Positions 1-5,827 of a stretch of 10,099 nt of DNA are shown here, piece by piece. The translations under genes and the position numbers were made by a program. Source of the stretch: an uncultured Collinsella sp. (GTDB taxonomy: Bacteria; Actinomycetota; Coriobacteriia; Coriobacteriales; Coriobacteriaceae); assembly GCA_900556365.1 (NCBI GenBank), contig USOG01000041.1, positions 1 through 10,099 on the forward strand, given 5' to 3'. The notes below the pieces were generated by a model. It was not told the DNA's origin, did not search any database, and was given only the letters and a program-made list of their open reading frames with translations. Every line of letters begins with the position of its first letter. Position 1 is the stretch's first letter.

Positions 1-1634
1 GCGCCGTACATGCCAATGAGGTCCATGGGGTCAACGCCGTTGCCCTTGGACTTGGACATGCGGCTGCCGTCCTTGGCAAGAATCGTCGGATAGATGACGA
101 CGTCCTTAAACGGCACCTCGTCCAGGAAGTACAGCGAGCTCATGACCATGCGGGCGACCCACAGCGCGATGATGTCACGCGCGGTGACGAGCGCCGTCGT
201 GGGGTGATGTCCCTCGAGCAGCTCCGGCTTTTGCGGCCAGCCCTGCGTGGCGAAGGTCCACAACTGCGAGCTGAACCAGGTGTCAAGCACGTTCTCGTCC
301 TGATGCACGTGATGACCGCCGCACTTGGGGCACACATCGGTGTCCTCGGTAAGGGCGTCCTCCCAGCCGCAGTCCTCGCAGTAAAACACGGGGATGCGGT
401 GGCCCCACCACAGCTGGCGGCTAATGCACCAGTCCTTAAGGTTCTCCATCCAGGTGGTGTAGGTCTGCGTCCAGCGCGCGGGGTGGAAGGTAACCTTACC
501 GGAGTTAACGGCGTCAAGCGCCGGCCCCTTGAGCTTGTCAACGGCCACAAACCACTGCTCGGACAGCCACGGCTCAAGCGCGGCGTCGCAGCGGTAGCAG
601 TGCATGACGGAGTGATCAAGGTCCTCGACGTGATCGAGCAGGTCGTGCTCCTCGAACCACTTGATGACGGCCTCGCGGCACTCGTCGCGGTTCATACCGG
701 TGAACTCGCCGTAGCCCTCGACGACCACCGCGTGCTCGTCGAAGATGTTAATCTGCGGCAGGTCGTGGGCCTGACCCATGGCGTAGTCGTTGGGGTCGTG
801 AGCAGGCGTTACCTTGACGAAGCCAGAGCCGAAATTGGCGTCGACATGCCAATCCTCAAAGATGGGGATCTCGCGGTCGACAATGGGGAGCTTGACGGTC
901 TTACCCACAAAGGCGGCCTTCTCGGGGTCCTTCGGGGAGACAGCGACGCCCGTGTCGCCAAGCATGGTCTCGGGGCGCGTGGTGGCGACGACGATGTAAT
1001 CCTGGCCGTTGACCGGCTCGGTCAGCGGGTAGCGCAGGTGCCACAGGTGGCCCTTCTCGTCCTTATATTCGGCCTCGTCGTCCGAGATGGCGGTGGTGCA
1101 GTTGGGGCACCAGTTAACGATACGCTTGCCGCGGTAGATCAGACCGTCGTGGTACCAGTCGCAGAAGACCTTGCGCACGGCCTGCGCGTAGTCCTCGTCC
1201 ATGGTAAAGCGCTCGTTATCGAAGTCAACGGAGCAGCCCATACGCTTGATCTGCTCGACGATGATGCCGCCGTACTCGTGGGTCCAATCCCAGCAGGCGT
1301 CGACAAACTTGTCACGGCCAATCTCCAGGCGGCTGATGCCCTCGCTCTTGAGCTTCTTGTCGACCTTGGTCTGCGTAGCGATACCGGCATGGTCGGTGCC
1401 GAGCACCCAGCGCGTGGACTTACCGCGCATGCGAGCCATACGAATGATGGCGTCCTGGATGGAGTCGTCGGTAGCGTGGCCCATGTGGAGCTTGCCAGTC
1501 ACGTTGGGAGGCGGAATGGTGACGGTGCAGTCGCCCACGCCCTCACGGCGCTTGTAATAGCCGCCGTCGAGCCACTTCTGCAGGATCGCCGGCTCGTTGG
1601 TCGACGGATCGTAGTTCTTGGGCATCTCTTCCAT
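1..1634 (-). CDS. valS: Valyl-tRNA synthetase, N-terminal 544 residues (runs off the left edge)
   Basis: This class I aminoacyl-tRNA synthetase charges tRNA-Val with valine in the cytoplasm and hydrolyses mischarged Thr-tRNA. Visible in the translation are the HIGH-type motif HMGH (residues 50-53, in PPPNVTGKLHMGH), the CP1 editing domain with TTRPETMLGDT (about 218-228) and AHDPND (278-283), cysteine pairs resembling zinc knuckles (CPNC 176-179, CYRC 346-349, CEDC 419-422, CPKC 435-438), LVTARDII (482-489), and the KMSKS-type loop RMSKS (525-529). The anticodon-binding domain and C-terminal coiled coil lie outside the window. The start is the ATG at 1634-1632, with a GGGAG ribosome binding site six bases upstream (1645-1641). 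Its position just after clpX is common in Gram-positive bacteria. No frame disruption is seen. The leader holds a long hairpin rather than a recognisable T-box. Confidence 0.97.
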   Translation of the reverse strand, partial: MEEMPKNYDPSTNEPAILQKWLDGGYYKRREGVGDCTVTIPPPNVTGKLHMGHATDDSIQDAIIRMARMRGKSTRWVLGTDHAGIATQTKVDKKLKSEGISRLEIGRDKFVDACWDWTHEYGGIIVEQIKRMGCSVDFDNERFTMDEDYAQAVRKVFCDWYHDGLIYRGKRIVNWCPNCTTAISDDEAEYKDEKGHLWHLRYPLTEPVNGQDYIVVATTRPETMLGDTGVAVSPKDPEKAAFVGKTVKLPIVDREIPIFEDWHVDANFGSGFVKVTPAHDPNDYAMGQAHDLPQINIFDEHAVVVEGYGEFTGMNRDECREAVIKWFEEHDLLDHVEDLDHSVMHCYRCDAALEPWLSEQWFVAVDKLKGPALDAVNSGKVTFHPARWTQTYTTWMENLKDWCISRQLWWGHRIPVFYCEDCGWEDALTEDTDVCPKCGGHHVHQDENVLDTWFSSQLWTFATQGWPQKPELLEGHHPTTALVTARDIIALWVARMVMSSLYFLDEVPFKDVVIYPTILAKDGSRMSKSKGNGVDPMDLIGMYG

Positions 1635-1654
1635 ATATCTCTCCCTTGCCCGTC

Positions 1655-1769
1655 GGGGAGGAATGTATGCCCGATTTTCGCTCGGTCAAGTCCTGGCTCG
1701 CACGAAGACCACATTTAGTGGTCTTCGGCTCGTGCGGAATCTACGAAAATCGGGCCTACATTCCTCCCC
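1655..1769 (-). repeat. Long nested inverted repeat in the valS leader
   Basis: The outer arms are 1655-1680 and 1744-1769. They are 26 bases each and 25 match; the one mismatch is T1668 opposite C1756. Inside is a second hairpin: 1704-1712 pairs perfectly with 1718-1726 around the loop ATTTA, and CGCAC (1699-1703) can pair with GTGCG (1732-1736) across a small bulge. If valS is transcribed from the candidate promoter at 1826-1834, the whole structure is in its 5' untranslated region and ends 20 bases before the start codon. It could be a regulatory leader or a mobile palindrome that landed there; the sequence alone does not decide. Confidence 0.85.
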
Positions 1770-1825
1770 TTAGGTATCGATTACTTCAGTCTGAATTGAC
1801 TTCGCTGAGGCTTAAACAAACACAC

Positions 1826-1834
1826 AGAATAGCA
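1826..1834 (-). promoter_or_regulatory. Possible valS promoter (extended -10)
   Basis: On the minus strand TGCTATTCT fits an extended -10 element (TG, one base, then TATTCT, matching TATAAT at four of six). It lies just downstream of the upstream transcript's terminator hairpin, a natural place for a new promoter. No good -35 is present: the hexamer at a 17-base spacing is GCAATA. A start near 1819 would give a leader of about 185 bases containing the 1655-1769 hairpin. A second candidate inside that hairpin is TTGACC followed 16 bases later by TACATT. Confidence 0.35.
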
Positions 1835-1862
1835 CAGGTAGTTGGGGTTATTGCGTATATAC

Positions 1863-1900
1863 AAAATAGCCTCCGACCGCGGGTGGTCGGAGGCTATTTT
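1863..1900 (-). terminator. Intrinsic terminator of the clp transcript, potentially bidirectional
   Basis: A perfect 16-bp stem (1863-1878 with 1885-1900) encloses the six-base loop GCGGGT. The core is GC-rich (GCCTCCGACC) and the base of the stem is AAAA/TTTT, so the RNA ends in a U run on either strand. It is 122 bases downstream of the clpX stop and is the first strong terminator after tig-clpP-clpX. No plus-strand gene is seen that would need it. Confidence 0.85.
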
Positions 1901-1930
1901 ATATCGCATTTTTGTAAAACCTACCATTTA

Positions 1931-2009
1931 GGGACAGGTTTATTTTGGTCGGTTTTATATGGGCAAACGTCATTCTCCCTGATAAAACCTGCCAAAATAA
2001 ACCTGTCCC
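1931..2009. repeat. Long inverted repeat just downstream of clpX
   Basis: Arms 1931-1958 and 1982-2009 are 28 bases each and match at 26 positions; the two mismatches are adjacent (1949-1950 opposite 1990-1991). The 23-nt centre (1959-1981) can add a GGG/CCC pairing (1961-1963 with 1977-1979). The outer edge starts GGGACAGG and ends CCTGTCCC. The element begins 12 bases past the clpX stop codon and lies before the terminator at 1863-1900, so it should form a hairpin in the 3' untranslated region of the clp transcript. It resembles dispersed palindromes of the REP type, but no transposase is in the window. Confidence 0.85.
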
Positions 2010-2021
2010 CTTTTGGCTGGT

Positions 2022-3428
2022 TTAGCCGTAGATGCGTTGGGGCTGTTCTTCGCCCTTTACGGAGGCTTCGGTCACGATGACCTTGGTGACGCCCTCCTCG
2101 CTGGGGAGGTCGAACATCGTCTGCTGCAGCACGTCCTCGCAGATGGAGCGCAGGCCGCGGGCGCCGGTCTTGCGGGCGAGCGCCATGCGGGCGATCTCGT
2201 GCAGGGCGGCATCCTCAAACTCAAGCTCAACGTCCTCGAGCTGGAACATCTTGCGGTACTGACGCACCACGGCGTTCTTGGGCTCGGTCAGGATCGACAC
2301 CAAGTCGTCCTCGTCAAGCGCCTGCGTCTGGGTGACGACGGGCGTACGTCCCACAAACTCGGGGATCATGCCAAAGGCGTTGAGGTCCTGCGGGAGCACC
2401 TGACGCAGCAGGTCGTTCTCGTCGACCGAAGTGGGGCCGGCGATCTCGGAGTTGAAGCCCACGCCCTTGTTGCCCACGCGATCGGCGATGATCTTATCCA
2501 GACCCACAAAGGCACCGCCGCAGATGAACAGGATGTTGGTCGTGTCGATCTGCAGCAGCTCCTGCTGGGGATGCTTGCGGCCGCCGGTGGGCGGAACGCT
2601 GGCCACCGTGCCCTCAAGAATCTTAAGCAGCGCCTGCTGAACGCCCTCGCCCGAAACATCGCGGGTAATGGAGAGGTTCTCGGCCTTGCGGGCAATCTTG
2701 TCGATCTCGTCCACGTAGATAATGCCCACCTGAGCGCGCTCAATGTCACCATCGGCAGCATTGATGAGCTTGAGAAGGATGTTCTCCACGTCCTCGCCCA
2801 CATAGCCGGCCTCGGTGAGCGCGGTGGCATCGGCGATGGCAAACGGCACCTCGAGGATGCGCGCAAGCGTCTGGGCGAGCAGGGTCTTACCGGTACCGGT
2901 AGGACCGAGCAGCAAAATATTGGACTTGGCGAGCTCCACCTCGTCCATATCATCATCGAGCTGCGAGTCCAAACCGTCGTCAAAGGCAGACACCGCAGCA
3001 CCGCCCTCGATCACGCGGCGATAGTGGTTGTACACGGCAACCGACATGGCGCGCTTGGCGTCCTCCTGACCCATGACATAGGCCGAAAGCTCGTCATAGA
3101 TCTCGTGCGGCGTCGGCACGTGCGTGATGACCTGGCGATCGTCCTCGAGCTCAAAACCCTCGGTCTCGGGGTCCACGGCAGGCTGGGATGCAGCCTGGCC
3201 GTGGTCGTTGAGGAAGCCCGGCAGCTTGCCGTTGCGGGCGGCGTCCATAAAGTCCGAAGCCAGCGACTCCTCCAGAATCTCGGAACAGGCGGCGACGCAC
3301 TCGTCACAGATAAAGATGTTGGTCGGGCCCTTAACAAGGCGACGAACCTGGCCCTGCTCTTTTCCGCAGAAGGAGCAGCGGATGGGGTTGCCGTTCTCGT
3401 CAAAGTTGTCCTGCATGTTTCCTGCCAT
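2022..3428 (-). CDS. clpX: ATP-dependent protease ATP-binding subunit ClpX
   Basis: This AAA+ unfoldase forms hexamers that recognise tagged proteins, unfold them with ATP and thread them into ClpP. The 468-residue product shows an N-terminal four-cysteine zinc domain (CSFC 18-21, CDEC 41-44), Walker A GPTGTGKT (175-182), pore loop GYVGED (208-213), Walker B IIYVDEID (236-243), the RKH loop (284-286), a ClpP-docking loop with VGF (323-325) where E. coli has IGF, the arginine-finger region EFVGR (357-361), and sensor 2 GARGLR (422-427). An acidic stretch at about 145-165 is longer than in E. coli. The ATG at 3428 is chosen because it sits one base after the clpP stop with AAGGA about eight bases upstream. 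The frame stays open 13 codons further, but that segment overlaps clpP. The ATG at 3416 is an alternative. Confidence 0.97.
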   Translation of the reverse strand: MAGNMQDNFDENGNPIRCSFCGKEQGQVRRLVKGPTNIFICDECVAACSEILEESLASDFMDAARNGKLPGFLNDHGQAASQPAVDPETEGFELEDDRQVITHVPTPHEIYDELSAYVMGQEDAKRAMSVAVYNHYRRVIEGGAAVSAFDDGLDSQLDDDMDEVELAKSNILLLGPTGTGKTLLAQTLARILEVPFAIADATALTEAGYVGEDVENILLKLINAADGDIERAQVGIIYVDEIDKIARKAENLSITRDVSGEGVQQALLKILEGTVASVPPTGGRKHPQQELLQIDTTNILFICGGAFVGLDKIIADRVGNKGVGFNSEIAGPTSVDENDLLRQVLPQDLNAFGMIPEFVGRTPVVTQTQALDEDDLVSILTEPKNAVVRQYRKMFQLEDVELEFEDAALHEIARMALARKTGARGLRSICEDVLQQTMFDLPSEEGVTKVIVTEASVKGEEQPQRIYG

Positions 3429-3429
3429 C

Positions 3430-4050
3430 CTAGGCGTCCTTCGCGGCGAGATCGCGCGAGGTGACAATACGGTCGATCAGGCCGTATTCGAGGGCCTCGG
3501 CGGCGGTCAGGTAGTTGTCGCGCTCGGTGTCGGCCTGGACCTTCTCGATGGGCTGGCCCGAGGCGTCGGACAGGATCTGGTTGAGCTCGCGGCGAGTCTT
3601 CTTGATTTCCTCGGCAACGATCTCAATCTCGGTTTGCTGACCCTGGGCACCGCCGCTGGGCTGGTGAATCATGACCTTAGAGTGCGGCAGGCAGAAGCGC
3701 TTGCCCTTAGCGCCGGCCGAAAGCAGCACGGCGGCCATGGACGCAGCCATACCGACGCAGATGGTGGAGACCTGCGGCTTAATGAAGTTCATGGTGTCCA
3801 GAATCGCCAGGCCGGAGTAGACCTCGCCGCCGGGCGAATTGATGTAGAGCGAGATATCCTTCTCGGCATCCTGGCTCTCAAGATGCAGCAGCTGGGCAAC
3901 GACCAGGTTGGCGCTGACGGAGTTAATCTCCTCGCCCAAGAAGATGATGCGGTCGTTGAGCAGGCGCGAATAGATATCGTAGCTGCGCTCGCCGCGCGGC
4001 GTCTGCTCGATAACGTATGGCACGAGGGCGGAATCGAACTTAGCGATCAT
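3430..4050 (-). CDS. clpP: ATP-dependent Clp protease proteolytic subunit ClpP
   Basis: This serine peptidase assembles as a double heptameric barrel and degrades chains delivered by ClpX or ClpC. The 206-residue product has the nucleophile in GMAAS (Ser104), the histidine in MIHQP (His129) and the aspartate in TERD (Asp178); this spacing matches the E. coli triad. Also typical are [11 protein letters not shown] (21-31), YINSPGG (69-75) and the handle region [12 protein letters not shown]. Three in-frame ATGs lie close together (4062, 4056, 4050). I prefer 4050, which has GGAG six bases upstream and fits Gram-positive ClpP N-termini; 4062 would add four residues. Any N-terminal processing cannot be judged. 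It ends one base before clpX, implying coupled translation. The 163 bases separating it from tig contain a hairpin, so its level may be set separately. Confidence 0.96.
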   Translation of the reverse strand: MIAKFDSALVPYVIEQTPRGERSYDIYSRLLNDRIIFLGEEINSVSANLVVAQLLHLESQDAEKDISLYINSPGGEVYSGLAILDTMNFIKPQVSTICVGMAASMAAVLLSAGAKGKRFCLPHSKVMIHQPSGGAQGQQTEIEIVAEEIKKTRRELNQILSDASGQPIEKVQADTERDNYLTAAEALEYGLIDRIVTSRDLAAKDA

Positions 4051-4096
4051 ACGCATCTCCATTTCTCTCTTGCGGACCAAATTGGTTCTAGATAAA

Positions 4097-4137
4097 CGTA
4101 CGGTGCCCGCATGCTATGCATTGGCTGGCACCGTACG
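4097..4137 (-). terminator. Hairpin between tig and clpP, possible leaky terminator or attenuator
   Basis: CGTACGGTGCC (4097-4107) and GGCACCGTACG (4127-4137) form a perfect 11-bp stem around a 19-nt loop that can itself pair GCAT with ATGC. On the minus strand the stem is followed by TTTATCTAG, a weak U run, so termination would be partial. It starts 76 bases after the tig stop and ends 46 bases before the preferred clpP start. A -10-like TTATAC at 4162-4157 could start a separate clpP transcript with this hairpin in its leader, but I see no matching -35. No CIRCE or HAIR operator is recognisable here. Confidence 0.45.
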
Positions 4138-4213
4138 AAGCAACCGGATAACCGGTGTATAACTTTACCCCATCACGGGCGCACGCATGCGCTCGCGGGC
4201 AAGGTGGCGAGAA

Positions 4214-5512
4214 TTACTCGGCGTCCTTGGCGGTCTCGTCGACCTCGGTCACCTTGGCGTTCTCGACCAGGTGGTCGACGGCCTTGGAGCGACGGATGGA
4301 CTCGCGGACGGCAGGCATGCGGCCATCGGCAATGAACTCGGCCTTGGAAGCCTCGACGTCCTTGACGCCGGCCTTCTCGAACTCGGCGTTGATGTCGTCC
4401 TCGGTAACCTCAATCTTGAGCTCACGAGCGAGGGCGTCCAGAGCCAGGGACTCACGGGCAACGTCGTTGGCCTGCTTGTGCAGGTCGCCGATGAACTGCT
4501 CCATGGTCAGACCGGAAGCGGGCAGCCAGGTGTCCAGAGTCATGCCGCGGGCAGCGAGATTGGACAGGAAGTTCTGGCCAAGCTCCTCAAAGACGGACTG
4601 CTCGTAGTCGGCGTCCATCTCGTCGAGCTGCAGACGCTCGGCGAGAGCGGAGACGCAACGGTTCTCCTTCTCGGCCGGCAGGCGGGAAGCCTTGTCCTGC
4701 TCGATCTCGATCTTGATGGCGTCGCGCATAGCGTCGATGCTGTCGAAGCCAAAGTCGGACTTGACGAGCTCGTCGGTGAGCTCGGGGGTGTTGCGGACCT
4801 TGATGCCCTTGACGGTGACCTCGACGGTGTGGGTCTCGGCCTCCTCGCCCTCCTCGACCTCGTCGGTCCAGGTGACGGTCTTGACGTCGTCAACGTTAGC
4901 GCCGATCAGGGCCTCGTTGAACTCCTTGGGGTTGCTGTCGCTACCGGCGATGAGCATACGGCCCTCGGCGGCAAAGTTGTCGGCGTTCTCGACGGCCTTG
5001 AGGTCGACAGTGACGTAATCCTCGGCCTCGACGGCGCGACCCTCGACGTCCTCGAAGGTGGCACGGTAGTTGAGGAGCATCTCGACCTGGTTGTTAATCT
5101 CAGACTCGGTGACCTCCGCAGGGGGCATCTCGATCTCGACAGCGTCGAAGGAGGAGAGTTCAGCGGCGGGACGCAGGGAGAACTCGACGGTGTAGGTGTA
5201 GTCCTCGTGATCCTTGGCGAGGTCGAGCTCCTTGTAGTCACCGTTCTTGGTGGGGACGATGTCCAGCTCGTTGAGGACGGCGGGCTCGTTGGCGGCGATC
5301 AGGTCGTTGGTGGCCTGAGCGAGGGTAGCCTCGGCGCCAAGAGCGGAGTCGATGACCGGACGGGGGGCCTTGCCGGCACGGAAGCCCGGGAAGCGGTACT
5401 TCTTGGCGGTGTCCTTGTAGGCCTTCTTGATCGCGGCGTCGACGTCGGCGGCCGGGATGGTGACCGTAGCGGTGAGCTTGGCGTCCTTGACGTCAGAAGC
5501 GGTGATGTTCAA
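4214..5512 (-). CDS. tig: Trigger factor, ribosome-associated chaperone and peptidyl-prolyl isomerase
   Basis: Trigger factor docks at the ribosome exit tunnel and shields nascent chains. The 432-residue product, the same length as the E. coli protein, has an N-terminal ribosome-binding domain with the signature GFRAGKAP (43-50), where E. coli carries the Phe-Arg-Lys docking loop. A central FKBP-like isomerase domain spans roughly 150-245, and a long helical C-terminal chaperone domain runs from about 250 to the end. The protein is strongly acidic in its second half. I place the start at TTG (5512-5510) because AGGAGG lies exactly six bases upstream and the product then begins MNITASDV. An in-frame GTG is only three bases from that site, and an in-frame ATG at 5527 overlaps the site and has none of its own. 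It is the first gene of the tig-clpP-clpX cluster and may be partly read through from the tRNA upstream. Confidence 0.95.
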   Translation of the reverse strand: MNITASDVKDAKLTATVTIPAADVDAAIKKAYKDTAKKYRFPGFRAGKAPRPVIDSALGAEATLAQATNDLIAANEPAVLNELDIVPTKNGDYKELDLAKDHEDYTYTVEFSLRPAAELSSFDAVEIEMPPAEVTESEINNQVEMLLNYRATFEDVEGRAVEAEDYVTVDLKAVENADNFAAEGRMLIAGSDSNPKEFNEALIGANVDDVKTVTWTDEVEEGEEAETHTVEVTVKGIKVRNTPELTDELVKSDFGFDSIDAMRDAIKIEIEQDKASRLPAEKENRCVSALAERLQLDEMDADYEQSVFEELGQNFLSNLAARGMTLDTWLPASGLTMEQFIGDLHKQANDVARESLALDALARELKIEVTEDDINAEFEKAGVKDVEASKAEFIADGRMPAVRESIRRSKAVDHLVENAKVTEVDETAKDAE

Positions 5513-5518
5513 CACGTT

Positions 5519-5524
5519 CCTCCT
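5519..5524 (-). promoter_or_regulatory. Ribosome binding site that decides the tig start
   Basis: A full consensus AGGAGG lies six bases before TTG (5512) and three before GTG (5515). It overlaps the in-frame ATG at 5527-5525, which therefore cannot use it. This favours a TTG start for trigger factor. Confidence 0.75.
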
Positions 5525-5603
5525 CATACTGCCCAGCTTATCTGAGGTGCTGGTACCTATATGCAACAAAGTGTCGCGACGGCCAGGGCCGACGCAGGTG
5601 CGA

Positions 5604-5687
5604 TGGTGCGGGCGAAAGGACTCGAACCTTCACGGGAATCCCACCAGAACCTAAATCTGGCGCGTCTACCAATTCCGCCACGCCCGC
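5604..5687 (-). tRNA. tRNA-Leu (anticodon UAG)
   Basis: The gene folds as a class II tRNA. Acceptor strands are GCGGGCG (5687-5681) and CGCCCGC (5614-5608), followed by discriminator A and an encoded CCA (5606-5604). The D arm contains GGTAGA. The anticodon stem CCAGA/TCTGG holds the loop TTTAGGT, giving anticodon UAG (5653-5651), which reads leucine CUN codons, chiefly CUA. A long variable arm and TTCGAGT in the T loop fit tRNA-Leu. The T stem includes one G-U pair. It is 91 bases upstream of tig with no terminator between, so the tRNA may be trimmed from a longer transcript. Confidence 0.97.
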
Positions 5688-5706
5688 ATGAGCGCACAGA
5701 CTAGGA

Positions 5707-5715
5707 ATGATAGCA
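5707..5715 (-). promoter_or_regulatory. Likely tRNA-Leu promoter (extended -10)
   Basis: On the minus strand TGCTATCAT is an extended -10 element, with TATCAT matching TATAAT at four positions, 19 bases before the tRNA 5' end. Transcription would begin near 5700. No good -35 hexamer is evident at the usual spacing. It lies between the terminator of the preceding operon (5774-5798) and the tRNA, as expected for a new unit that may also feed tig. Confidence 0.45.
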
Positions 5716-5773
5716 GATACGAACGGCAAGCGCACGCACACCTTTTACAAGCTCACGACCTCACCACGAGTGC

Positions 5774-5798
5774 AAAAGGCGGGACGAGTTGCCCCGCC
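5774..5798 (-). terminator. Intrinsic terminator of the molybdenum hydroxylase operon
   Basis: On the minus strand GGCGGGGC (5798-5791) pairs with GTCCCGCC (5785-5778) around the loop AACTC, an 8-bp GC-rich stem with one G-U pair, followed by TTTT (5777-5774). It lies 29 bases after the stop of the large subunit. Confidence 0.85.
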
Positions 5799-5827
5799 CC
5801 GCCAATTACGACTTGTTCGCTGACCCG

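Larger units (their letters stand above)
1635..2021. other. clpX-valS intergenic region, 387 bp without a gene
   Basis: This stretch is more AT-rich than the flanking genes. Reading on the minus strand away from clpX, it holds a 79-bp inverted repeat, a 16-bp perfect terminator hairpin, a possible extended -10 promoter for valS, and a 115-bp nested inverted repeat ending close to the valS ribosome binding site. A plus-strand open frame crosses it but has no family resemblance and runs through the hairpins, so I do not call it a gene. Confidence 0.85.

Noticed and set aside
204..1718. A 504-codon plus-strand open frame opposite valS
   Set aside because: The minus strand encodes a motif-complete ValRS. 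The antisense product is low in information and ends inside the leader hairpin.
1635..1820. A T-box riboswitch before valS
   Set aside because: I looked for the conserved T-box sequence with a TGGN antiterminator bulge and a valine specifier loop and found no convincing match; the structure present is a simple long hairpin.
1646..2080. A 144-codon plus-strand open frame across the clpX-valS gap
   Set aside because: It runs through two inverted repeats and a terminator and into the 3' end of clpX, with no family resemblance.
2013..3464. A 483-codon plus-strand open frame opposite clpX
   Set aside because: Antisense shadow of ClpX. It has no motif, and its boundaries simply track the real gene.
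4081..4213. Heat-shock operators (CIRCE, HAIR) or a ClgR-type palindrome upstream of clpP
   Set aside because: None of the consensus half-sites is present; the short CGCATGCG palindrome at 4184-4191 is too brief to interpret.
4187..5545. A 452-codon plus-strand open frame opposite tig
   Set aside because: Antisense shadow of trigger factor, made of repetitive Leu/Val/Gly/Asp runs produced by reverse-complemented acidic codons.
5538..5741. A 67-codon minus-strand open frame containing GVAELVDAPDLGSGGIP
   Set aside because: That peptide is the usual spurious translation of a tRNA-Leu gene; the tRNA fold explains the sequence.
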